64,000 bases of DNA from positions 1 through 64,000 of the forward strand of contig NZ_JAACKC010000007.1 in assembly GCF_009939195.1 (NCBI RefSeq), in the 5' to 3' direction. This stretch comes from Acinetobacter kanungonis. Lineage in GTDB: Bacteria; Pseudomonadota; Gammaproteobacteria; Pseudomonadales; Moraxellaceae. Positions 57,733-64,000 of the stretch are shown one piece after another. A program made the translations under genes and the position numbers. Numbering within the stretch: the stretch's first letter is position 1; the number at the start of each line of letters is the position of its first letter. The notes beneath the pieces are model-generated. The model had not been told where the DNA came from. It did not search any database and worked only from the letters and a program-made list of their open reading frames with translations.

Positions 57733-58365
57733 TTAACTATTTTGTTTTTTGTCTAAATAATCTGTATTCAGCAAGCTAAAAATCCATTCATAGGCCACAC
57801 CATTCACCATTAAATTAATTTTTATTCCCTTAGGCAAACGTTTCTTTATCAAAGCCTCATCAGATTGTCCCGACGCCTCAGGCCAAGCGGAAGCTTCGTT
57901 TGGATTCAGCACGACCACCTGAAATTGCTCTACATTTTCCAGTAGAACACTAGATTCTGGCTGCGTCTGTGAGGCAGTATTTAAACCACGCGTACGTAAA
58001 CGATATAAGGTCTGTGTATCCGCTTGATATTGATATTCAACACGCTCTTCAGAAGGAATCCCCTGCAATAAAGGATCTGTCACCCCTACCTTATTAAAAG
58101 TAAATCGACCATTCTGTAAGATTAAAGCAGGCTGAACCTCACCATTGAGATTTGAGGTTAAAGGGGCAATCTGAATGGTATCTTTTAATATCTGTTGATA
58201 GGCTTGCTGTAAACTTGCCAATTTCTGTTCATGTTGTGCATTCCGATCTTTAACTTTGATCAGGTAATCGAAAACTTTCCAGCCCAAAGCAGACAATACT
58301 GCAAAAATTGCAATCGCCACCAAAAGCTCCACCAAAGTAAAACCTGCGCGTTTAGGCATAATCAT
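57733..58365 (-). CDS. gspJ: Type II secretion minor pseudopilin GspJ
   Basis: A 210-residue pseudopilin with the prepilin peptidase site KRAGFTLVELLVAIAIFAVL (Glu5 present), then a globular domain with VEYQYQADTQTLYRLRTRGL. Its ATG overlaps the gspI stop by 4 bp. Confidence 0.9.
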   Translation of the reverse strand: MIMPKRAGFTLVELLVAIAIFAVLSALGWKVFDYLIKVKDRNAQHEQKLASLQQAYQQILKDTIQIAPLTSNLNGEVQPALILQNGRFTFNKVGVTDPLLQGIPSEERVEYQYQADTQTLYRLRTRGLNTASQTQPESSVLLENVEQFQVVVLNPNEASAWPEASGQSDEALIKKRLPKGIKINLMVNGVAYEWIFSLLNTDYLDKKQNS

Positions 58366-58733
58366 GTTCTATTATTAAAAAAGACCAAATGCGTAACACC
58401 TGATACAGCCTTACCCGTTTCTGTATTAAATAAACGCACCTGTATTTCGACCCGTTGTACATTTGGACTCATGGTCGATTGCGCACTTTTTTCAACCTGC
58501 CAGTGCTCACCTTGTTGCGACAACTGTTCAGATTGCGTTCCTTCCAGCCATTCACCTTTAATTTGCATTTTGGCGATTTCATTTTGTGCCACAAATTGTG
58601 CTTTGGTACGTAAAATTGCCTGAGCAGTTGCCTGTGAATATTGCATCGCCACTTTGGTTAAAGCCATTGCAGCGGTTGCAAATATTGCCAGCGCAACCAT
58701 GACTTCCAACAATGTAAACCCTTTAGATTTCAT
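58362..58733 (-). CDS. gspI: Type II secretion minor pseudopilin GspI
   Basis: A 123-residue pseudopilin, MKSKGFTLLEVMVALAIFAT, with GspI-type WLEGTQSEQL region and a C-terminal EIQVRLFNTE strand. It overlaps gspH by 11 bp and gspJ by 4 bp. The four genes form one coupled unit. Confidence 0.9.
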   Translation of the reverse strand: MKSKGFTLLEVMVALAIFATAAMALTKVAMQYSQATAQAILRTKAQFVAQNEIAKMQIKGEWLEGTQSEQLSQQGEHWQVEKSAQSTMSPNVQRVEIQVRLFNTETGKAVSGVTHLVFFNNRT

Positions 58734-59292
58734 TTATTTTACCTAAATGGTCAATTTCGATTTCAGCTCCAAGCGGCTGCTGGGAGAAATAGAACTGAAT
58801 TCGCACCGGCTTAACTTCACCATTGCCCAACCAAATTAACTGCGGAGCTTGACTGTTCAATAAAGCTGAATTTTGGGCATTATCATATTGATAATCAGTC
58901 GACTGAATTTGAAAACTCACATCATCGGGTAAAGGCTGGACTTTAAATCCTGAATACTCAGCCCATGTAGACTGATTGGATGAAGGAGTTCGCTCAGTAC
59001 CAATCTGTTGATTTGAATAGTTTTGTTGATATTCTACAACTGCATATCGAAAAGGACTGACATCTGTTGCTGGCTGTATATTTAAAGCCAAAACCCGTGA
59101 TTGATCGTTTGCTTCATGGGAAATACGCTGTAGATTCATTAAGAATATTTCGCGGGCTTGCATTGCTTTACGCTGATCAATCCCGCCAAAGTTCATCATA
59201 ATTAATGAGGTCACAATCGCAATGACCACAATGACTACCATCACTTCAATCAGAGTAAAACCGCGATTTGAAGCTTGATGATGGATAATCAT
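58723..59292 (-). CDS. gspH: Type II secretion minor pseudopilin GspH
   Basis: A 189-residue GspH/FimT-type pseudopilin with NRGFTLIEVMVVIVVIAIV, then a beta-rich domain (PQLIWLGNGEVKPVRIQFYF). It starts 15 bp after the TetR gene. No gspG, secretin or ATPase gene is in the window, so the rest of the system lies elsewhere, as is usual in Acinetobacter. Confidence 0.88.
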   Translation of the reverse strand: MIIHHQASNRGFTLIEVMVVIVVIAIVTSLIMMNFGGIDQRKAMQAREIFLMNLQRISHEANDQSRVLALNIQPATDVSPFRYAVVEYQQNYSNQQIGTERTPSSNQSTWAEYSGFKVQPLPDDVSFQIQSTDYQYDNAQNSALLNSQAPQLIWLGNGEVKPVRIQFYFSQQPLGAEIEIDHLGKINEI

Positions 59293-59307
59293 AGCTTGAT
59301 CTTTATT

Positions 59308-59907
59308 TTAAGCAGTTACTTGCTTAGGCAAAGCAAGTGCTTGGTCGATATACGCCACACGCAATGTATCTCGCGAACCTAAATAACGCTGATAGAAACT
59401 TGAATTTAAGATTGCCGCTGCACCATGAGTTAATGACCAAATTGAAGCCAAATAATCACGTACCGACATTGAGCTATGAATTGAAGCCAGATATGTTTCA
59501 GTCATGTTGATAATAAGGCGTAAACGGTGACGTCTGACTTTATACAACTCACTGAATAAATGCTGGATGCCCTGACCTGTAATGGACAGACGCTCTTCAA
59601 TTTGATGGAACAGCACCGTCCGCTCAGGATGATGCAGATGATGTAACATAAAGAAAGCCAAATGTTCTGGAAAAGCCTTCTCTGAATCCATAATCATTTC
59701 AAGCAACATACGTTCATTACGAATAATCAACAGCATGTAGAGTTCATCTTTACTTTGAAAGTGCTTATAGAGAGTACCCTTCGCCAAGTCCAGCTCTGCC
59801 GCCAGAGCATCGAGTGTCATACCTGATTCGCCATTTTCTAGCAACAATTGCTCAGCCACTTGAAAAATTAGGGTTTCTCTTGCTCGAAACTGAGCTTGAC
59901 GATCCAT
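59308..59907 (-). CDS. TetR-family transcriptional regulator
   Basis: A 199-residue regulator with the N-terminal helix-turn-helix MTLDALAAELDLAKGTLYKH and a long helical ligand domain. The ATG at 59907 was taken over a GTG two codons upstream. It lies 54 bp after tatD and 15 bp before gspH on one strand. Its targets may include the pseudopilin genes or remain elsewhere. Ligand unknown. Confidence 0.87.
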   Translation of the reverse strand: MDRQAQFRARETLIFQVAEQLLLENGESGMTLDALAAELDLAKGTLYKHFQSKDELYMLLIIRNERMLLEMIMDSEKAFPEHLAFFMLHHLHHPERTVLFHQIEERLSITGQGIQHLFSELYKVRRHRLRLIINMTETYLASIHSSMSVRDYLASIWSLTHGAAAILNSSFYQRYLGSRDTLRVAYIDQALALPKQVTA

Positions 59908-59961
59908 CTTCACTCTACACTCTCTTCAATTCTTATATTCAGTCTAAAACCACACAGTCTA

Positions 59962-60735
59962 TTACTTTAATTGCAGCAAGTTTTCAAAATTCTGTGTTGT
60001 GATTAATGCCATTTCTTCCAGCGACTTATCATATACATCAGCCAAAGCTTTGGCTACATATGGCACGTATTTTGGCTCATTTGTTTTACCGCGATATGGC
60101 ACTGGCGCAAGATACGGACTATCTGTTTCAATCAATACTCGATCTAATGGCACCTGCTTGGCCACATCTCTTAAATCTTGTGCATTTTTAAACGACACAA
60201 TGCCCGAGAACGATACATAATAACCGCAATCTAACACAGCTTTGGCTGTTTCCCAGTCTTCAGTAAAACAATGCAAAATCCCATGCGTTGATTTTTCTGC
60301 ACGAATGATATCTACCGTATCATGCTTAGCTGAACGGGTATGTACCACAACAGGTTTTTTCACGATTTGCGAAGCGTGAATATGTCGAGCAAAACATGCT
60401 TTTTGCTCCTGAATAAAATCAGTACTGTGGAAGTAATCTAGACCAGTTTCACCCAATGCCCAAACCTTATCTGCCTGAGCCAGCTCTACCAAATACTCTG
60501 TTGTTGCTCTTGCCATGGTAGCGGCATCCTCACAAGGATGCACACCAACGGTATACCCCACATCTGCATGGCGCACAGCAATTTCAGCCAAAGCAATATG
60601 ATCATCCAGATCGACCGAGATACTCATGAATTTTGTAACGCCAGCTTCTCGCGCTTGCGCCAAAGCCAAATCTAAATTTCCCCCATAAGGAGTCAGATCC
60701 AGCATGGTTAAATGACAATGAGTATCTACAAACAC
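59962..60735 (-). CDS. TatD-family metal-dependent hydrolase
   Basis: A 257-residue TIM-barrel hydrolase: VDTHCHLTMLD, GVHPCED, ALGETGLDYFHS, VVVHTRSAKHDT, ILHCFTEDWETAK and LIETDSPYLAPVPYRGKTNE, all metal or substrate motifs of the TatD/YcfH group. The start is a GTG with AGGAAA six bases upstream; the overlapping ATG is out of frame. It follows pilZ as in Pseudomonas. Likely role: DNA exonuclease-like or other phosphoester hydrolysis. Confidence 0.9.
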   Translation of the reverse strand: MFVDTHCHLTMLDLTPYGGNLDLALAQAREAGVTKFMSISVDLDDHIALAEIAVRHADVGYTVGVHPCEDAATMARATTEYLVELAQADKVWALGETGLDYFHSTDFIQEQKACFARHIHASQIVKKPVVVHTRSAKHDTVDIIRAEKSTHGILHCFTEDWETAKAVLDCGYYVSFSGIVSFKNAQDLRDVAKQVPLDRVLIETDSPYLAPVPYRGKTNEPKYVPYVAKALADVYDKSLEEMALITTQNFENLLQLK

Positions 60736-60759
60736 ATTTTTTTCCTATTTCCAATCCAA

Positions 60760-61101
60760 TTACATGGTGTAACTATAACGACCTTCGGCTTTAAAGCCTG
60801 CGAGAAGTTTTTCTGCCTCAGATTTAAAGTAAACCCCTTTCTCCCCCACAAGCTGTATACCGAAACCTTGTGGCTTAATACCATTCTGCTTTTGTGAAAT
60901 CCAGATCACTTTACCAGTTAAGGGAATTTTTTGAGACTGATCAGGCAATGTGGTCAATACAAAAACCTCATCACCCAACTTGACTGCTTGCTTTGAAGGA
61001 ATAAATAAACCACCACCTGCAACATAAGGCATGTACGATTTGTACAGTGTTTCCTTATCCGAGATATTTGCATGAATAATACCGCCCATACGTGGTTGCA
61101 T
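60760..61101 (-). CDS. pilZ: PilZ-domain protein
   Basis: A 113-residue single PilZ domain: GGIIHANISDKETLYKSYMP, VAGGGLFIPSKQ, GKVIWISQKQ and GFGIQLVGEKG. It lacks the RxxxR c-di-GMP motif at the N-terminus, like Pseudomonas PilZ, which acts in type IV pilus assembly by binding PilB and FimX. The holB-pilZ-tatD order is also that of Pseudomonas. Confidence 0.9.
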   Translation of the reverse strand: MQPRMGGIIHANISDKETLYKSYMPYVAGGGLFIPSKQAVKLGDEVFVLTTLPDQSQKIPLTGKVIWISQKQNGIKPQGFGIQLVGEKGVYFKSEAEKLLAGFKAEGRYSYTM

Positions 61102-61113
61102 TGTATTTCCCCT

Positions 61114-62103
61114 TTAAACATTCATTAGTTTTATACACAGTTGATCAAGTACTAGATTTGTTTGTACGTTTTGCTCGATAAACTGTTTGGACTGTTGTAA
61201 ATCTGAATATAAATCAAAAAGCTTTTCTAAAGAATAGTGCTCTGCCAGCTGAGCCAACTGCAAATCAATATTTTTAATGGGCTGGTTCAGCTTGACACAA
61301 ATCAGGTCAGCCAACAAGTACTCATACATACGACTAAAATCATCAAATGCCAACGCCTTCTGCCATTTAGTCGCAATTGCGATTGGCATATTTTTATCTG
61401 TGACCAATTTTTGCCAATCATTTAAAAAGTCTTGACGTAAATTCAGCCAATCATTCTGCGCAAGTTCGAGTGCTTGAAGCGGCATATCATTAGATAAATT
61501 CAGCAACAACTGAAATTGTGTTGACGTGAGCTCAGCAGCCATATGCGCTGATAAATAATTCTGAGTCTGTTCAGCACTGATTCGATCAAGTGCAAAATGT
61601 TGTAATCGACTACGTATAGTGGCTGGTAATTTAAGATAGTGTTCTGCCAGAAGAATAATCACTACTCGATCACCTGGTTCTTCGAGCGTCTTCAGCAATG
61701 CGTTTGCAGAAGCCGTATTTAACGCTTCTGCTGGCTCAATCACAATCACCCGCCAACCATCGACTGTTTGCTGCACAAAAGGCAATAAATCACGAATTTT
61801 TTCAATTTTGATTTTGGCGTTTTGCTTTTTATTGTCTTCATCTGTCGAGATATACACATAATTCGGATGCGTATCAGATTTCAACCACTGACAACTCCCG
61901 CATTCTCCACAGGGCGCATTACGTAAATGGCGTTGTTGGCACAAAATCCATGCCAAAAAATACTGGGTAAAGGCTTCTTTACCACAGCCCTTTTTGCCAT
62001 AAAACAATAAACCATGCCCCATCTGTGGGAAACGCCCTGTTAAGGTGTCCCATACATTTTGCTGCCATGGAAAAATTTGTGGTTGAAGTTCTGTCTGCAT
62101 CAT
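61114..62103 (-). CDS. holB: DNA polymerase III subunit delta'
   Basis: A 329-residue clamp-loader subunit with a degenerate P-loop GKKGCGKEAF, a zinc module (APCGECGSCQWL) and the sensor region NALLKTLEEPGDRV. Part of the tau/delta/delta' complex that loads the beta clamp. Two adjacent ATGs make the start uncertain by one codon. Confidence 0.93.
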   Translation of the reverse strand: MMQTELQPQIFPWQQNVWDTLTGRFPQMGHGLLFYGKKGCGKEAFTQYFLAWILCQQRHLRNAPCGECGSCQWLKSDTHPNYVYISTDEDNKKQNAKIKIEKIRDLLPFVQQTVDGWRVIVIEPAEALNTASANALLKTLEEPGDRVVIILLAEHYLKLPATIRSRLQHFALDRISAEQTQNYLSAHMAAELTSTQFQLLLNLSNDMPLQALELAQNDWLNLRQDFLNDWQKLVTDKNMPIAIATKWQKALAFDDFSRMYEYLLADLICVKLNQPIKNIDLQLAQLAEHYSLEKLFDLYSDLQQSKQFIEQNVQTNLVLDQLCIKLMNV

Positions 62104-62112
62104 CAATCTATC

Positions 62113-62874
62113 TTATTCAAAATGCGCAACATCCATGGCATTTAAGCGATCAAGATCTTCCTGAGTATCCACCCCAGGTGGCAAATTAGCTTCAGCAACC
62201 GCAATTGCAATACGATGTCCATTTTCTAGTACACGCAACTGCTCAAGACTTTCAAGCTTTTCCAACACACCCATCTCCCAAGTCACATATTCTTGTAATA
62301 AGCTGACGCGGTAAGCGTATAAACCCAAATGACGATAAGCTTGATTATGTAGTGCTGGATTGGCAAGTTTGGCACCATCACGGTCATAAGGAATGGTCGC
62401 ACGACTAAAATAAAGGGCTTGATTAAACTTCGACTTCACCACCTTCACAATGCTGTCACGCTGGAATTCTTCCATGCTATGAATCGGTTCGCACAGTGTC
62501 GACATTGAGCAGTCAGACTGCGCGACCAAAAGCTCCGCTACTTGCTTCACCAAAGTTGCTGGCAATAAAGGCTCATCCCCCTGAACATTGACAATAATAT
62601 CATCTTTATCCCAACCTTTAAGGCGTGCAACTTCGCTTAAACGATCCGTACCTGATGGATGATCTGCACTGGTGAGCACCACATCCACACCTTCAGCACA
62701 GCAAATTTCAGCGATGCGTGCATCGTCCGTCGCCACACATAAATCATCAAAGCCTTGTACTTTTTTTGCTTGATCAACGACACGCAATATCATTGGGCGA
62801 CCATGAACTTCTAACAATGGTTTACCAGGTAATCTTGAGCTGGCAAAACGCGCAGGAATGACGATATGTTTCAT
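62113..62874 (-). CDS. kdsB: 3-deoxy-manno-octulosonate cytidylyltransferase
   Basis: A 253-residue nucleotidyltransferase starting [18 protein letters not shown] with [12 protein letters not shown] and RDGAKL / HLGLYAYR. It activates Kdo with CMP for the lipopolysaccharide core. It sits between lpxK and holB. Confidence 0.96.
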   Translation of the reverse strand: MKHIVIPARFASSRLPGKPLLEVHGRPMILRVVDQAKKVQGFDDLCVATDDARIAEICCAEGVDVVLTSADHPSGTDRLSEVARLKGWDKDDIIVNVQGDEPLLPATLVKQVAELLVAQSDCSMSTLCEPIHSMEEFQRDSIVKVVKSKFNQALYFSRATIPYDRDGAKLANPALHNQAYRHLGLYAYRVSLLQEYVTWEMGVLEKLESLEQLRVLENGHRIAIAVAEANLPPGVDTQEDLDRLNAMDVAHFE

Positions 62875-62883
62875 AATTCACTC

Positions 62884-63888
62884 TTATTCAATATGAATGC
62901 CTAAATCAGCTAACTGCTGATTGAGCACTCGATAACATGCACTTGAAAGTACAGCTTCAACTGGAACCACCCAAATTTCACGATTAAAATCTGGATGTTG
63001 TTTTAATATAGGCAGCAGTTTAACGGCATCTTTCTCCGTGGTAATAATGGGATTGGTATCCTCAAACTGCAAATCTGTTAATTCATAATCATGATGATCA
63101 GGAAATTCGTGACACTGAAATTGCTTGATGCCAATAGATTCCAGCGTGCGGTAAAAACGTTGTGGAAAACCGATGCCAACAACGGCATAAAAATCTTGTT
63201 CAGGCTCGAAAGGGCTAGCTTCTAATGCATTCAGCAAGTATGGCTGTGCCACCTCTAAATGCATATTCAACTCTGATTCTGGTTGAGCCGCATGTTCAAT
63301 GACCGTTCCCGAATCTAATCGACTTTTCGGTTCTCGCAAATAACCTTCTGGTAAGAGTTTTTCATTCCCCAAACCACGATTACGATCCAGTACAATCCAT
63401 TCCAGCTGGCGTGCAAGCGCATGATGTTGCAAACCATCATCACTGATAATGAGATCCAACGCATGCTTTGCTAAAAGCAATTCAATGCTATGCTGGCGAT
63501 TGGACCCAACCACCATGGGAGCACCTGTAGATTGCACAATCAGACATGGCTCATCACCCACTTGATCCGGGGTAGCTTCCAGTCCCACATAAGCAGGAAA
63601 TGGACCCTTCCCCCCATAACCGCGACTAATAATACCTACTCTGACATTTTCAGCTTGTAAATAATTCACCAGATGAATCAGCAACGGAGTCTTACCACTG
63701 CCTCCGACGGTTATGTTGCCAATAATCATCACAGGAACTGGTGCGGTATATACAGATTTTAACCCTTTTTCATAGAGCTTTTTATTGAGCCAAAATCCAA
63801 AATGATAAAGACAAGACAAAGGACGCAGCACAATCAACCACTTTGCTTGTCGATTCCAAGCATTCTGAATAAATTGTGCAACTGACAT
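62884..63888 (-). CDS. lpxK: Tetraacyldisaccharide 4'-kinase
   Basis: A 334-residue membrane-associated kinase with the Walker A IGNITVGGSGKTPLLIHL, ISRGYGGKG, and DDGLQHHALARQLE. It adds the 4'-phosphate of lipid A. It follows msbA by three bases. Confidence 0.95.
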   Translation of the reverse strand: MSVAQFIQNAWNRQAKWLIVLRPLSCLYHFGFWLNKKLYEKGLKSVYTAPVPVMIIGNITVGGSGKTPLLIHLVNYLQAENVRVGIISRGYGGKGPFPAYVGLEATPDQVGDEPCLIVQSTGAPMVVGSNRQHSIELLLAKHALDLIISDDGLQHHALARQLEWIVLDRNRGLGNEKLLPEGYLREPKSRLDSGTVIEHAAQPESELNMHLEVAQPYLLNALEASPFEPEQDFYAVVGIGFPQRFYRTLESIGIKQFQCHEFPDHHDYELTDLQFEDTNPIITTEKDAVKLLPILKQHPDFNREIWVVPVEAVLSSACYRVLNQQLADLGIHIE

Positions 63889-63891
63889 TGC

Positions 63892-64000
63892 TTAGTTTTC
63901 CTCAAAATTACGCTGATGTAACTGGAAATAGGCGCCACGTTTTTCAATCAATTCTGCATGAGAACCATGCTCAACAATACGTCCTTGATCCATCACCACA
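63892..64000 (-). CDS. msbA: Lipid A export ATP-binding/permease protein MsbA, C-terminal end
   Basis: Only the last ~36 codons are inside the window: VVMDQGRIVEHGSHAELIEK, the D-loop-to-C-terminus part of an ABC exporter. MsbA flips lipid A across the inner membrane. The identification rests on the neighbour lpxK and the MsbA-like tail; the gene continues beyond the window. Confidence 0.8.
   Translation of the reverse strand, partial: VVMDQGRIVEHGSHAELIEKRGAYFQLHQRNFEEN

Overview
The window is ordinary chromosomal sequence from an Acinetobacter-type gammaproteobacterium. The evidence is the AT-rich base composition, a catF-catD end of a catechol operon, a glutarate (gcdH/gcdG/gcdR) cluster, an Acinetobacter-like BamA and FabZ, and the gene orders rimO/pyrH/frr/uppS/cdsA/dxr/rseP/bamA/skp/lpxD/fabZ/lpxA and msbA/lpxK/kdsB/holB/pilZ/tatD. 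The species cannot be fixed from sequence alone. I see no insertion sequence, prophage, CRISPR array, tRNA or rRNA gene. Almost all the DNA is protein coding, so the interest lies in a handful of intergenic regions.

Layout. 1-1.4 kb: end of the beta-ketoadipate branch (catF, catD). 1.4-5.9 kb: glutarate to crotonyl-CoA catabolism with a divergent LysR regulator, then a sirtuin without zinc cysteines. 5.9-14 kb: a tandem thioredoxin-fold (GST-like) protein, RraA, an NAD(P)-binding protein, ribosomal protein S20, a large M66 metalloprotease lipoprotein, a histidine phosphatase, CysQ and a BLUF blue-light sensor. 13.9-18.2 kb: YrfG-Hsp15, RecA-RecX, the SRP RNA (minus strand) and CpoB. 18.3-30.6 kb: a long minus-strand envelope and lipid operon (lipid A, BAM, isoprenoid and phospholipid steps) with frr, pyrH and rimO. 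30.6-33.5 kb: NtrB-NtrC behind what looks like a complete sigma-54 promoter with an upstream NtrC enhancer. 33.6-42.7 kb: a zinc-knuckle hypothetical, a LysR, methionine aminopeptidase, BrnQ, small membrane proteins, an alpha/beta hydrolase, a TerC-CBS-CorC protein and a MarR regulator, separated by unusually long structured gaps. 42.8-53.1 kb: malate synthase G, ZapE, an AraC regulator divergent from LysO, PyrF, LapA, IhfB, S1 and Cmk. 53.1-64 kb: TadA, an enoyl-CoA hydratase-like hydrolase, Ung, QueD-like, four type II secretion minor pseudopilins, a TetR regulator, TatD, PilZ, HolB, KdsB, LpxK and the end of MsbA.

Functional threads. Three carbon-catabolic routes (catechol, glutarate, glyoxylate via GlcB) feed central metabolism. 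Two operons (18-29 kb and 62-64 kb) build the outer membrane. Nitrogen control (NtrBC) and several local regulators sit next to recognisable dyads.

Best candidates for something undescribed: (1) a putative 66-nt small RNA at 34936-35001 (minus) with a near-consensus promoter, a strong terminator and a C-rich terminator loop able to pair with Shine-Dalgarno sequences; (2) the sigma-54/NtrC control region of ntrBC; (3) a nested 68-nt foldable element and 42-bp-spaced direct repeats between brnQ and a small membrane protein; (4) a nested dyad in front of marR at the end of a 755-bp gap; (5) a nested hairpin leader of recA, in line with reports of a structured recA 5' UTR in A. baumannii. All were read by eye. 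No folding, database or expression search was run.
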